From: Polytrichum commune
Taxonomy: Eukaryota; Streptophyta; Polytrichopsida; Polytrichales; Polytrichaceae
NCBI GenBank assembly: GCA_950295325.1
Contig: OX485808.1
Coordinates: 14,510,501 to 14,574,500 of the forward strand
Length of the DNA: 64,000 nt
Reading direction: 5' to 3'
Positions within the stretch are counted from its first letter, which is position 1. Each line of letters begins with the position of its first letter. The position numbers and the translations under genes are program-made. Positions 33,838-46,799 of this stretch are shown in pieces. The notes beneath the pieces were generated by a model, which made no database searches, had not been told where the DNA came from, and was given only the letters and a program-made list of their open reading frames with translations.

Positions 33838-34441
33838 TAGGTCCTTAGGATAGAAGCGAAGACAAAGACTAAGGGTTTGCACTAGGGTCCAAGACCAAAA
33901 AAAGCTTCAGAGTAAAATTTGGATCCCAGGAGTTTACAGTAGGGTCCAAGTCCAAAGTATAAAAAAAATTGAAGTGGTGCTAATGTGGCAACCACTTTCC
34001 TGCCAAATTTTTGTTAGATCCCACTCAAGAAAACACTCCTCTTATTAGGGAAAGTTTACATTAATGTCCAGGTCCAAAGAACTTAGGATTCAAACCTTTC
34101 TTCCAACTTCAAGATTAGACCCCAACTAGAAGATCGGTTTCTCAATTCTGGAACACAACTTTCTTGAGTTCACCCTGACAAGATTTGGCGGGAAAATGAT
34201 GCCACATCAGCGCCACATCCATTTTTCCTTCATACTTTGGACTCGGACCCTACTGTAAACTCCTTGAGCCCAAGAGTTTGCTCTCGACCAATAGAATAGC
34301 TCGACTTTGGAGTTTCTTTGATTCTGGACCCGAGTGTCAACCCACCCCTTAGTTCAAGTCCTAATCTTAAGTCCAAAAGTAAAGTCCATTAAGGAGTATT
34401 TTAGACCCTAGGTTTTTTAAACTCGGGCCCTAATGTAAACA
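33838..34441. mobile_element. Long fold-back element with repeated arm motif
   Basis: The left arm contains GTTTACAGTAGGGTCCAAG (33929) and GTTTACATTAATGTCCAGG (34047). The right arm contains the complements GGACCCTACTGTAAACTCC (34251) and GGGCCCTAATGTAAAC (34425). Outer parts (AGGTCCTTAGGA, CACTAGGGTCC, CTTCAGAGT) also pair with AAGTCCTAATC, GGACCCGAGTG and ACTTTGGAG. This makes a fold-back of about 600 bp with no gene. The internal parts TGTGGCAACCACTTTCCTGCC and GGCGGGAAAATGATGCCACA also pair. Confidence 0.65.
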
Positions 34442-34467
34442 AAACTTGAGACAGAAAACCAAACTTA

Positions 34468-34978
34468 GAGCCACTTCACACACGAGCCAAGAGCCGTGAC
34501 CATGAAATTGTGAGAGCTGAAAAGAAAATGTCCAAAGGCCGTCCCAACACACCTCCCCTCCAACATCATTTAGTGTGGTCACATACCCTCAAGTGTAGTG
34601 TGAAGTCATATGTGACCGGGCCCTCAACCAAATGCTATCTCAATGAATTTCTATTCATGCGGGTCCTCACACATGATAAAATAAAATAAATCAACGGTTG
34701 TGAGCGTTCGGAATGCCATGATCTCCCGGTTTTGTATTAGGCCTACCTCCACCAGGTGGTTTTTAAGAAGAGTCCATGTGACCATGAGACATGATCCATT
34801 CGATGCCATGTAGGAATCCATCCGTGTAGAATTTACATCCATCTTGCATTCACATACTCCATTGGTCCCTCAAGCGTAGTGTGAAGTAGCGAACTTGGAC
34901 CGGCTCCGCCTTTTCCACCAATGAGAGTGCTTGAAGTGTAATGGTCATGGGCTCTCAGTCTCGTGTGTGAAGTGGCCC
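34468..34978 (-). mobile_element. PIF/Harbinger-like MITE, copy A (511 bp)
   Basis: Ends GAGCCACTTCACACACGAG and CTCGTGTGTGAAGTGGCCC are inverted repeats of about 37 bp, flanked on both sides by TTA, the 3-bp target duplication typical of PIF/Harbinger. Copies B and C share the whole length. It contains a 63-codon open frame on the minus strand (34651-34842, MDVNSTRMDSYMASNGS...). Confidence 0.88.
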
Positions 34979-35689
34979 TTATTGTATAAATGAACACTTG
35001 AATTCAATATATTTCCAACCACCATTCTTTAATCTTCCAAATTAACCTTTGGGCCCAAGGAAGAGCTTCAAGTGAGGGAGGGCCTACTAGACTTTTGTAG
35101 TAGGTGTGGAAGTGAATTTATTATCGCATGCAGTGTTGTATGAGTTACATGTAGAATGTCAAAATCAAAGTTAATGAGTCACCAAAAAGCGCAAGTTGCA
35201 ATTTAAACCTCACACTATAATATTGTTGGCAATGATTAGTGCATGTGAGTCTTCCATCATTCAAGTGTGGACTCGTTTAATAACGTAGACCAATGATTTT
35301 AATTTCAAGTTTACAAGAGAGGAGCAGCATTGACTACGACTAATGGAGTGACTAATGAAGCCCCATTTGGATGGTTATGCAGATTTTCATCCAAATTTGT
35401 ACATATTCATCCAAAACTTGGGATCTTTTTGGCTATTTCAGCTGTGAAATTCATAGAATATTAGTAGAATATCACTTTTCTATTTTTAGAAGAAGAAGAA
35501 ATGCCGGTGAATACCCGGATTATAAATTACTAAGGTAGACATGACTAGTTTTCAATATAGCACTAATTTGGACACATATAGTTTGAGTGTGTATGTGGTT
35601 AGGTGTTGATCTAAGGGTCATGACCATAGAAATCTAAGGGTCATGAGCTAAGATCCGAGAGTCGTGACCATGGAAATCTAAGGGCCCTT

Positions 35690-36113
35690 GAAATTCAACC
35701 AAAGGCCATACCGTATACATTAGGAATCCAATTTTGCAATCCATGGGCCCTCAAGCTCAATCTTAAGTGAAAGTGGACCATGTTAAGGGACCGCAACATA
35801 TGTTCGTCCCCACCTTGGTAGTATAATATTTCTAGGAGCCAATGGGAATTTAATTGATTGCCACTGCCCCTACTTTTATGTGAGACCCACCTTTTTTTGA
35901 TGGACCTAATGCAGTGTCCAGTTTATCATGAAACATTATTCAATCATTGACATGTAAGATGTCATGCAGAGTTTTCATTCACTCCTATTTATTTGGTCTC
36001 TTAGGCTTTCAAAATCTAGTGTAAAGTGGACTTGGACCGTCTCAAGCTTCTCGACCAATCACACGATTTGTATAGCATGGGTCAAGGGCCCTCAAGCTAC
36101 GGTGTAAAGTGGC
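35690..36113. mobile_element. Old, degenerate relative of the same MITE
   Basis: Words such as GGGCCCTCAAGCTC, AGTGTAAAGTGGACTTGGACCG, GACCAATCACACGA and a terminal TGTAAAGTGGCCCT follow the order of copy A, but with heavy divergence. The left border is uncertain. Confidence 0.45.
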
Positions 36114-36119
36114 CCTGAA

Positions 36120-36310
36120 TACAAACACCAACAAGACATGTGTTCATAAGAGATTGGATTGTATGCTCAAAATATGCTACCTATGATGGTAGGGTTAATA
36201 GTGAACATATTGAGGGGATTTTATATGACCATTTAATAAGGACATAATCTTCACTTTGATACCAAATAAGATGTTCATATGATCTTTGCAAATTATGTGG
36301 CAAATGGCAA
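36120..36310. repeat. Dispersed repeat R2, copy 1
   Basis: ACAAGACATGTGTTCATAAGAGATTGG...GCTCAAAATATGC...AATAGTGAACAT...ATGACCATTTAATAAGG resembles 57541-57690 in the same orientation. Parts of it are the complement of the R1 family at 45.4, 49.1 and 60.8 kb. Confidence 0.55.
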
Positions 36311-37902
36311 CGGGTCCAATTTGGATTTGCCAATCATCTACCACTAGTTGTGTGTTTCATCCACGTTTCATTTCTTACTAGAAGTGGATGCAGAAAGAAA
36401 AGTATCCTAATTAGGCACGCATCTACCTTAGCACGTCTTGAGTATTGGGTCATCAGATCAAGATCAAAATGAGACTTATTTAAGTATGTGGGTGTTGTTC
36501 ATTTTGTTTTTCATGTTCTCCAACTTCTACCAATTAGATTCACCACAACGAAACTTGTGTTGCATTAGCAAATCTACAATGAAGTGTTAACAAGAACCAG
36601 ACCTCCCCCCTACTTAGTTATGGTTATCATCAAAAGTGCAATTTTGTTTGATACTTTATCAGAATACATTTGTGTCGACTATTCGGTGTGGAGTAATTCA
36701 ATACAATTTGAAGAAGTAGTCCTATCTCTTTTGTAGATGTGTCATTATGGTGCTTGTTCTTTGAACCTTACCAAACCATACACCAATCAAGTTACAGGGG
36801 TCCAATAACCAACTCGGTGAATAACATCCACACACCTTAAGCATACAAAGGAACAACATGTATTCAAAAAAGGGATTCAGATATGCAAACCTGACTCTTT
36901 ACTTATCTTAATTGGACATTAAAAAACAATAGGCATATTTCATTGTATACCTCACCTTGATTGGACACCTCTATTTGAGTGGAGTGTGTGGATCTAAGAA
37001 CGGACATCAAAAGAACATGTGTTAAAAAAACGATTGTCTTTTATCTTCTTATTACAATACAACAACCAAGATTTGTGAAGACTTGAATCATGACTACAAA
37101 TTTCATTTGTATCAAAATGAGGCTACACACATCCTCATGGGCATACCACAAAGATACAAAGGGTCATAATTGTGCGTTACCATCAAGATCCAAATGGTTA
37201 AGGAAAACATTATCATCATATCACTCTTTAGTAACAAAACATTTTCTTGCATGTAAGTTTGCAGTTGAGTGGGAAGCACATGAATCATGTCAAAAGCGGC
37301 CCTTACTAACAACCACACTAATTAGGTAGTTATGAAGGTACGCGATCTTGAACAAGGCTCTAGTAATAGTGTGATGAGTGGGAAAATGTAACGTAATCTA
37401 ATGTTATAAAGTCAACTTCACATTCAAATGACATGCCTAATCATAATAATGAGTCTACTCCACATAAAAAAATCAAGCTAAACGAACATCCGTGTAACAC
37501 GTTCAAGCAACTCTTGAAACCTCAAGTCCGTTGGTTCTATCCCAAACTTAGGAACATATTGTATGACACTTTGCATTCTTTAGTATTTGAAATCAATATG
37601 TGGTTCCAAAAAGATCATCATCTTAGAAAGCGTTTAAGTAGTGGATTAAGCCACCGCATATTACATTACCTCTCTTTCACACTCTCACAATATGATAATA
37701 ATAAAAACGAGGCTCTCAATAGTACCATAAGCATGCAATCTTTACCTCAACTCTCTTCAAAGTGTCAATCCATCACATGTCGTGTAGTCTAAAGATTAAA
37801 TGTCATTCATACTAGCCATTGGAAGGAACCATAAAATTGAAAATTTTGAAAAATAAAAAGTCAAAGTCACAAGTACCTATGTATTATACATGCAATCCGA
37901 TG

Positions 37903-38082
37903 ATATACATAACATTATTCAGACCCATAACAATGCTATGTGGGATTGACAATATTCCACAAAAAAAAAAAAAAATTGATACTCCCCACATTCAGTCCAA
38001 ATGTGAGAATATCAAAGAAAATTCCGTGGAATACTGTTAGTCCCACATAACATTGTTATGGATCTGAATAATGTTATATAGA
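37903..38082. mobile_element. Snap-back element with 55-bp arms
   Basis: Left arm ACATAACATTATTCAGACCC...CCCACATTCAG-side ends at GACAATATTCCAC. The right arm begins GTGGAATACTGTTAGTCCCA and continues CATAACATTGTTATGGATCTG to ATGTTATATAG. The arms pair over about 55 bp around a loop that starts with a poly(A) run. Confidence 0.75.
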
Positions 38083-38520
38083 AGCAAATTGACCCCCAAA
38101 ATTTGAAGTCATAGAACTGTGAATAGAACAAGATAAAAAAAACATTGTGCTCATCTCCAACTTATTGATAACCAATAAATCTATCATCCTTATTACAAAC
38201 GCTACGATCCAACAACCATGTACATCGCTCTCACATATTAAAATTCGCAAGTCATGTGTGGCAATCACGTACCATTGGGTACAAACATTTCTCAAATAAC
38301 GACCCTTCATGTGTTGAAATCCGTACACCTTCCTTTTACCTTAGGTGGGGCTCCTATGCATGCCAATACACTAGGTTTTCTTCCAATTACTCGTGCCCGA
38401 GGGTTATCATTCATCCACCCATACATACATAGGAATTGGTTATTGGCACTTGAGCTCGCGAGGAATTTGTTTCCACAATCATAGCCCAACTAGAGTGTAC
38501 TCCCCATATCTATCTATCTA

Positions 38521-38541
38521 TATATATATAGAGAGAGAGAA
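38521..38541. repeat. TA/GA microsatellite
   Basis: A short TATATATATA run passes directly into GAGAGAGAGA. It abuts MITE family 1 copy 2 to its right. Confidence 0.7.
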
Positions 38542-38577
38542 TCCTAGCCCATAGAAAGGATGTCCCTTTTAAAGGCG

Positions 38578-38978
38578 TACATTAAATATTGTATTTAGTG
38601 TGACCAATTCTATTTGTCTTGCTCAACACTAATTATGAACCGCCCATGTTGTAACACTAAAATGTAAACCTGGCATTAATTGTCATTCCTTGTAAAAAAA
38701 CATTTGGGCATTATGGATTTACAATGTTGCAATTATCATGACTTACTTATCAACTTTTCATCCAAATTTTAATCATCCATGATAATATTTTATTATATAC
38801 TTATTAGGAAATAAAAATCTATAAAAAACACTTTATTTCAATAATTGGCATGGATTTCATTCAAATTGCAATCCTCCATGACAATGTTTGTAAAGTATCA
38901 TTCATAAGAAGTGTCATTAGAAAAGTTGCCATGGTGACATAAAAATACCATTTGACACTAAATGAAATATTTAGTGTA
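38578..38978. mobile_element. MITE family 1, copy 2 (TACACTAA ends)
   Basis: This copy of about 401 bp begins TACATTAAATATTGTATTTAG and ends AAATATTTAGTGTA. It is homologous through its length to 33068-33471 in the same orientation (AACACTAATTATGAACC, GGATTTACAATGTTGCAATT, ATGGTGACATAAAA). Confidence 0.75.
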
Positions 38979-39061
38979 GTAAGGAGCTCCACAATCTACA
39001 ACCCGGATAGTATAGATCTACACAATTCTTATAATTCCTCACCAAGTTTGAGAACATACCA

Positions 39062-39085
39062 TTATATATATATATATATATATAT
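39062..39085. repeat. (TA)n microsatellite
   Basis: About 11 TA dinucleotides. Confidence 0.9.
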
Positions 39086-39464
39086 GGGTTTGAAATTTGA
39101 TTTATTAGTGTAGTGTGTTGAGGCAAAATAATAAATACATTGATTATCAATGTATTACGTGTCAATTGCTTTTGCAATCAAAGACACCCAAGTTGTGCAT
39201 ATGAATCTGAGTCTTCAATTGCATTCATATATTTGAGTGTTTCAAAAAGTGCACTCAGTAAATAAGATTATTCTAGAGAAGTGACTTTTGACAAATTAGA
39301 TTGAAACAAAACAAAAGTATGTGATTCAAATACAAGTTTTTTTTTGTTCTTTTTAAATGTCGAGACTCAAATGCTTAAGTATAAGCCCCTAGCAAGTTCC
39401 CAAGAAGCCAAAAGTGACAACAAATTCTAGAATTCGTGATCTAGAGGTTCGAGATGACCCTAAT

Positions 39465-39760
39465 CTACTGGGTGATAGTGCAGAGGTACGCATTTCCAAT
39501 TGGAGTGGTTGGTAGTTCAATTCATGCTGTGAAATCTTCTCTCTACTTGATGGAAAAAACTAGCTATGTAGGTAGGAAGCCAAGAGCCCGCCCATTGCAA
39601 GGTAGACAGTAAACCCCACCCTGCACCAAGAGGATTCTTGAGCAAGGTTGGACCAACAGGCTCAAATTCATGTCAGATTGCCTGACGTTGGTTATTTCTT
39701 TGTTTCGTGATCTACTCACTTACCTTCTAATGTCCATTACAAAACAAACAAACAAAAAGG
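39465..39760 (+). mobile_element. Candidate tRNA-derived SINE
   Basis: GGTGATAGTGCAGAGGTACG near 39471 resembles a polymerase III A box. About 35 bp on, GGTAGTTCAATTCATG near 39511 resembles a B box (GGTTCRANNCC). About 200 bp of non-coding body follows, and the element ends in an A-rich tail (ACAAAACAAACAAACAAAAAG). This layout is that of a tRNA-derived SINE. Target-site repeats are not clear. Confidence 0.55.
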
Positions 39761-42700
39761 GAAGAATTTTCCCTTGATTTCCAATGATTACTATTTTGTT
39801 TTGAAATTGAAGTTGATAAATGCTCATGGGGAAATTTCTAATCCATAAACTTAGAGTTGGTCAATACACTACATATGGCAATGTGTAATACTACTTTTGT
39901 GTCTTGATGTCTCCAACTTTTGTAAGACTTCTTTTAAAAAATAAATTAAATAAATACTCCTTATAATACATCTATGTTTGGGATCACTAAAAAGTTGGAT
40001 GAAGTTGTAGATTTTGCCATAGTTCTAAGAGTAGGCATCCACAACACCTTTACATTGCAAGCCCTCCCACAACATCATAATAAGTGGGAATCACAAAATT
40101 CAAAGCCAAAACTTTCTAAAACTAACATAACTTGTTTTTCATCCCAAATTGGTTCAATCTTGTCATCCACCCAATCAACCAAAGTCATGTGAAATAATTT
40201 GTCCTATTGCTAACTACAACTAACACCATGAACTACTATAGTATGATCTTTCACATGTTGACACTAGGATAGATGGCAATTTCAATCCAAGTTTTTAACT
40301 CTATGGTTGTTTAGCCTTGCAACTTTAAGTGTCCATGCAATCCTAGCAGACGACCACAAAGATGGGAGATTTGTTTACAAACTTGAATTAAAATACAATA
40401 GTTGCGACTGTTGGGCTTTATATTTGCATGGGTCATGGACAATCATTCTTCATCTGCATGGATGAAAACCAATCTCATGACATATGGTTAGGTTCATCTA
40501 TCATGGAGAAGAATACTACAAAGATTCTTACAATTCATCTATACTAGTGTTGGAATGCAGTTTCCCGCAAGTGGGTCTCAACCAATGTAGGAATGACATG
40601 TGGCATAATCTAATGGGGAGTGGTTGTTTCTAGCCGAAATAGAGAGCCTTCTATGGTACCCCCAAGTCCCCAATGTAAGGCCACCTTATCTTTGTCATTT
40701 ATGTACATCTAGTCACCATATTAGTAGATTGTCATTTTTGTCACCATCAAAGTGCGGCTCCTCAGTCAAAGTCCACCTTTCATTGAAGTGAACCCTTTCG
40801 ATTGTACCTAGAAAGAGCACAAAAACACTTGTAGAATGTACTTACTTATGCAAGTAAAACTAGTAAGATTGTATCCAATTTGCAATACGCATAAAACTTG
40901 AATTACAAGAAAGATTCCCAACAAAAATCATTTCATCCCTTAAGGTATAGCACCCCACTCAAAACCAACACTCTAAAATCTTGCACAATAAGTATAACTT
41001 GATCATTGTCAATCATCTTAACATTAGGTTCCCATGTTGGTTTCAGATCATCTACCAATGAAACTTCAAACCAAGTTTATGATTTTTGCATATGAAGTTG
41101 AAATAAGACGTATTGTGATGCACTAAAATATCTTATCAATTTCTAGCAAGAATCATTCCAACTTTTTACTTTTTTGATATTATTATGTACACCTCTCACT
41201 TCTAATGCCAGTTTTAGCAGCACCTACCTTAATCCTTAAAGCCCCAAGAGGCCTATTTTGGACTTGAAAATGTCACATAGAGGGGTATAAGTTTACTCCT
41301 TGATTTTAGTTTGAAATGCTAGAAATACTCAAATGGATTACTTTTATCATGATCAACTAACCTCATGAATAAGTAACATTAAACACCTATGGACAATATC
41401 TTGAAGCCCATTGAATGGGCTTTCTGAACCTTTAAGGGTTAATAGGCTGAAGTTTTTGTGATATCTAGACCCTGCCTAAGCAAACTCATTCATTGGGAAG
41501 GTAAAAACGCAACGAGCTATTCTATATCATGATTTTTATTTTTTATTTTTTGTATTCAACTTATTTGATTGTAAAATTCACATCAATACTCCTAAATCGG
41601 TCTAGTGAAATCCAGTCTCAATGAATTGACCGTTGATATATAAGATTTAAAAATTATATTAAAAATTAAAAATTAAAAACTAGCGCCCCTTCATCCATAA
41701 TGGATTAGTTTCTCTAGATGTCACAATCCCAAGTCCATCTTAATGAGCATGGTTCTCTATTTGAATTGGATCTTGGGGTGTTTCAAAAGTCTTGACTCTC
41801 CAATATCCATGCTTGGTAGATTGGGGCCTCGGGAGTTAGATGACGTGGCCTTTTAAGGATGATGTGGCTTTTTTTTAAGATGGCCTTGAGGACTTGGTGA
41901 TCAAGTGGAGGGTGGAAAAATATCTTGGGATATGCTTTAACTACTTTTAGATCACACAATTATTACGAGGCATGATCCGAGTGTCCTTCCTTGCAAAAAA
42001 AAAAATGTGTGTGAATCATATGTAAGTTACTAACTATACACCAATACACTAAAATTTGATGAGTAAATGTGGGGTGCTATTTTAGATTTTATGTGGTACG
42101 ATAAAATAATATTATATATCTTGATATTAATGAATATAACATAAAAAAACTAAATTATATGTGTATGACTTCTAAGAAATTGCATAACTGCACCAAGTGA
42201 AGATTATAGCATTGCATAACTTTGATTGGGTAGTGCGCATAAGTTTATGGTATGTTGTATAGTGTGAGAAAATGGGTTAGTTTATCATGAGTATTTAGAA
42301 GAGACATATTTGGTTCACTATGAGACTATACTTTGTTCATGTATAGTGAATTGTTAAACAACCAAGACTTCGTGGTTCCATTATGAACTCGTCCATTATG
42401 AAGGCAAAAATGCAGTACAAACTATTCAGGTACAATGTTGTGACACCATTGGAGAGGTTGAAAACACATAGGAATATTGTATAGCCCAGGGATTTCTTAT
42501 TTTTGGTTTATCAAAATTTTAAATTGGGTGAGAGACCTTGATTAGTAAACTATGACTTGGTTGATATTAATTGACAACAAATTTGGGAGGGACGGAATCT
42601 TGTTTTTTCTCCCCTCCATCCAAAATGAAGAAATTACACATATCATTGCCCTAGGCAACTTCGATGGATATTCAATTATTCCATGAATATGAAAATTGGT

Positions 42701-43319
42701 GGAATTTTTATTTAAGAAAAAATATTTTGAGGAAAAAGGAATGTCAATATAGTATAAAGAAGACTTAGACGAGGTTGAGTGTTTTTGATGAAAATAAAGA
42801 AAGAACTAAATAACTACATATAAAAGAAATTACTAAAATTAGAATAACTTAGAATAAAACGTTTCTAGAGGATAAGATATTCTTTAAATAGGTTTGGGGG
42901 CATGGTGGTCTCCAATTTTATTGTGACGACCTATTTAGGTGCTTGCATTGGGAATTTGGGTGACCGCTGAACATTATCCGATTCTAAATACGTATTCCAT
43001 GCATATCTAAGTGGCATATGACAAGGCTTGGAGTTGAAAACACGCAGCAGAAAGGAGATTGGACTATGTGTTCAAAATAAGGACACCGTTTTTAGACTCA
43101 ATCGTTAACACAATTGGGAGGGCCAGCGTCACCTCTCAAAGAGAAAGAAAACTTTACAAGAGAAAACACCACTTGGGATCAACCACTTTCGGGTGCCATT
43201 GAGTAAACCGATTTGTGTGGATTCGTACACAGAGTAGGATACTTGGATGCCCAAACTAGGGAGACTCCACAATACAAGCAAGGGGCTTAGCTTACTCACC
43301 TCCTAGGGGAAAATGTAAC
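39761..43319. other. Intergenic; no gene supported
   Basis: AT-rich DNA without supported coding regions. A fragment at 42545-42610 (GACAACAAATTTGGGAGGGA) recurs at 47845-47870 and 48210-48245 (CAACAAACTTGGGAGGGG, CAACAAACTTGGAAGGGG), so it is a dispersed repeat. 43010-43090 resembles the R2 repeat. Confidence 0.45.
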
Positions 43320-43644
43320 TACACTAAATAGGTAGATTAGTGTTAGATGCAATAGTTACCTAAAACACTAATTTTCAACTGATATTACAATTAGTGTTTG
43401 AATAGGGTTTGAACAAATTATACCTTTTACGAGGTTCTCATATTCTTCTTCCTTCAATTCTTCATTCCAAGATTTACAAAATATCATCTAACACTAAATG
43501 CGCTCATGTAAATATTTAAAGTTACTACTTGGTACAAATAGTGTTAGAGTTGACATTTAGTGTTCTAACACTATAGAGACAATTTACATTTAGCGTTTTC
43601 ATCGACTATTAGTGTTTCCAACACTAATCCACCTATTTAGTGTA
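43320..43644. mobile_element. MITE, 325 bp, TACACTAAATAGG terminal repeats
   Basis: Begins TACACTAAATAGGTAGATTA and ends CTAATCCACCTATTTAGTGTA; the inverted ends match at about 24 of 25 positions. The interior holds several ACACTAA/TTAGTGTT words in both orientations. TA at both ends could be the target duplication, as in Tc1/mariner Stowaway-like MITEs. The ends resemble family 1, but the interior is different. Confidence 0.75.
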
Positions 43645-44140
43645 CTTACTTACATGGAATCAAATTACAAAAACAAAAACTTGCATTCCTCATCATTTCC
43701 TCTACTCCATCTCTATAAAAGAAAATTGCACAAATTTTCAAGCCACTCTTTCTAATTCCGAAGTCGCTTATTTGTCACCGTTTTTTTTTCTTCTTCTTCT
43801 TCCGTATTTCTACCTTGGAAAGGTGGGGGGGGGGGGGGGTAATTTAGCTTCGTAGCCCATGCAAGGAGCGAGTGAAAGAGTGGGTGGGTGGGTGAGAGGG
43901 GAGGGGAGGGGGGGGGGGGACCATCATGGGGAGGCATGGGAAGGCTCGGGGGCCATGCCCGTTCATCACGACCACCCCAAAGCACTCACAATCTCCCACT
44001 CCACAATACTCATGGTCCCAAATCCCTTGATTGTGTGGCTCGTACAACTAACTTAACGTGCTTCTTCCGATGGACAAGTGGGACTCCAACCTCACAAAGC
44101 TTTCGAAACAAAGAACCAAAGTGTGTGCCTAAGTGTTCGT
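43645..44140. other. Low-complexity stretch with poly(G) runs
   Basis: Runs of G at about 43826-43839 and 43900-43919 sit in a GGTGGGTGGG context that could form G-quadruplexes. A (TTC)n stretch is just upstream. No gene is supported. Confidence 0.5.
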
Positions 44141-44198
44141 GTCGATTCTTCTCGTCGATTCTTCTCGTCGATTCTTCTCGTCGATTCTTCTCGTCGAT
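44141..44198. repeat. 13-bp minisatellite, about 4.5 copies
   Basis: The unit GTCGATTCTTCTC is repeated exactly four times and then starts a fifth. The rest of the surroundings is not repetitive. Confidence 0.92.
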
Positions 44199-44199
44199 T

Positions 44200-45350
44200 T
44201 GATGACTCACTAATACTTTCAATTGAAATATGTAAGGTGAGCAATTTTGAACAAGGGCCCGAGATTAAGTTGTTTAACACCTTCACGATGTGTGTGTGAA
44301 TGTAAAGGAATGTGTTTGAGGGTTGGTGGTAGCGTGAGATTTAGGATTTTTAAGTACATATGGACAAAAGGGCTTTGTTCCGGAATTAATAATGCATCTA
44401 AGAGTTTTTTTTAATTTAATTTTTTTAGCACGGGTTAGACATGCGCATTGCACAACAGATTATTTGAAGGAAGAAACTAGAATTGTTTATGATGAAAATC
44501 TCAATTATACATACTTTTAGAAGCAATAGGATCGAATGTCCCCTCTAGATGTGTTATTGTGTGCAACTAATACGTGCTACAACAAGAGATGCACTTCACG
44601 TCTAGGAGTAGTTGCTGACATTTTTATCGTAGGGTCTACTCATAGAAGTGCACATGTAAATTTTTATTTTGTCCAGATCTCATGAGAAAGTCTAGATTTA
44701 CTTGAAACGTAGTTGTTACTTTATTTGTTGGGAACACGGAAAGTTTTTATCTAACTCTTTGGATCAAACTACAAGTTATTTTGGGAACTTATGCATAAAA
44801 CGCCACAACGTTTATTACGACTTAGATTAACAATATGCTAAGTTGACGAGTTAATTTAAAATTATATATTTTTTCTAGTTTGTCATATTAGAGGGTTGGT
44901 TTCAAGATTAAGTTTTGATGACAACAACGACAACACTTAAATAAACTCTTACTATAAAAGTCCCTTAGAAAGGCACCGAACAAGTGACACCAAACTCCTT
45001 CCTTGATGCCTCTTTGAAGGACTTTGCATGTAACTTTGATGCAATCTCCCAATCTGAAAGAGAACAATGCAGGAATTTTCATTGGATATATCACCTCCAA
45101 AATTTTATTTTTTTGGTAAACATGGCCCCTTCTATTATCCATCACAACCTCACACATCTCACATGTGATTTACATGACATTTCATGATATTAGTTACTTC
45201 AAATTTTATATCACTTCTTGTGCCATCACAAGGCCATAATGCATCCCTACTTATCAACAATACCAAGAAACCCCCCGTCAAGTGACACATTGAAGACAAT
45301 GTATGAGTAATATTTCAATACCTAAGGTAAACACACCTTAAAACATACAC
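44200..45350. other. Intergenic; no gene supported
   Basis: AT-rich DNA with no recognisable coding region or long repeat. Confidence 0.4.
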
Positions 45351-45351
45351 T

Positions 45352-45715
45352 TTTAGCTCTTAGACACCCACTTCTCGTAGGATATGAAACACACAATTGG
45401 TATGAGTGGATTAGGAGATCCAAAGAATTGCTCATAGCTATTCTCCTCATAGTTTCCAAAGCTCATGTGAATATCTTATTCATCATCAAAGTGATTAGAT
45501 CCTCTTACTTATTGGATATCTTAACCCCCCCCCCCCCACTCCCTTCCTTTAGGTTGAGCCTAGAATGATTAACAAATAATGAACATGTAGTCCAACCTCT
45601 TTCAAATACGTGTTTTTTTTAGTGACTGTTCTAAGATCCACACCTAACCACACACAACTCAAATACAAGTGCCCATTTAAAATGAGTAACCGACTTAAGC
45701 CCACTTACCTTATAG
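45352..45715. repeat. Dispersed repeat R1, copy 1
   Basis: The copy contains ATAGTTTCCAAAGCTCATG, a poly(C) run at about 45526-45538, TTGAGCCTAGAATGATTA, CCAACCTCTTTCAAATACGTG and ACACACAACTCAAATACAAG, ending near CCCACTTACCTTA. The same word order occurs at 49062-49385 and 60739-61085. Confidence 0.7.
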
Positions 45716-46262
45716 CAATCACACTGGATCTAAGATGATTATGAAGGTCCACTTGATCTTTAGACAAAGTGCGACCTAGAAATTAAACATGTACCTTCAA
45801 AAATTAGGGTAACTCACGTTAAATACAAATAGAGTGCAAGGTGTTCATGCTTTATCCAATCGGTGGAGATCACAATTACACGAGTCCAATGTCATTGTGA
45901 TGTGATATGTGAACACTAATGCAATTCAAAGGGTTCACACTAATTCCGAACTCATAACCATAGCAAACACATTGTTTAAGGTAATTAGTATCACTTACTA
46001 TTTGCGTTGACACGGTGCTATAACTATGTACCCACTCATAACTAAAGACATTTATGCTCTATATTGTTCAAAACAACCTATTTAACCTTTGCTAATAAAA
46101 TTCGAATTCTAACATCATAATTAGCTATTACATTGCGTCACATGATTCTAAATAGTAATCGTCGCTAAATACCCTAAACGGTGTTAGTGGATTATGTTGT
46201 CATGCAACAATAGAGAATCTTCAAGGCATCACAAACAATGAATGGGGAGAACCGGCCACTTA
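45715..46262. other. Intergenic with a dispersed repeat fragment
   Basis: 45970-46115 (TATCACTTACTATTTGCG, GTGCTATAACTATG, CAACCTATTTAACCTTTG) matches fragments near 190-260, 58960-59110 and 61820-61940. No gene. Confidence 0.45.
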
Positions 46263-46770
46263 GAGCCACTTTACACACGAGCCAAGAGCCGTGACCATGA
46301 AATTGTGAAAGCCCAAAAGAAAGTGTCCAAAGGCCGTTCCAAGGCACCTCCGAAATCATGCAGTGTGGTCACGGACCCTCAAGTGTAGTGTGAAGTCATA
46401 TGTAACCGGTCCCTCAACCAAATGCTATTTCAAGGACTGTCTATTCATGCGGGTCTTCACACATGATAAAGTAGAATAAACCAATGGTTGTGAGCGTTCG
46501 GCGTGCCATGGTCTCCCGGTTTTGTGTTAGGCCTACCTCCAAGAGGTGGTTTTTGAAAATAGTCCAAGTAACCATGAAACATGATCCATTCGATGCCATG
46601 TAGGAATCCATCCATGTGAACTTTACATCCATCTTGCGTTCACAAACTCTGTTGGTCCCTCAAGCGTAGTAGTGTGAAGCGAACTTGGACCGGCTCCGCC
46701 TTTTCCACCAATGAGAGTGCTTGAAGTGTAATGGTCACGGGCTCTCAGTCTTGTGTGTGTGAAGTGGCCC
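46263..46770 (-). mobile_element. PIF/Harbinger-like MITE, copy B (508 bp)
   Basis: Same ends and orientation as copy A, flanked by TTA on both sides. It carries the same 63-codon frame on the minus strand (46441-46632, MDVKFTWMDSYMASNGS...). The right end abuts the orphan coding fragment. Confidence 0.88.
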
Positions 46771-46799
46771 TTAGTTACAAATGAACTGGTTGAGTTTGA

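Larger units (their letters stand above)
36310..38577. other. Intergenic; no gene supported
   Basis: AT-rich DNA with only short open frames that lack codon structure. It contains the fold-back at 37903-38082. The piece at 36950-37030 (GGACACCTCTATTTGAGTGG, AAGAACATGTGTT) is another fragment of the dispersed R1/R2 repeats. Confidence 0.45.
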
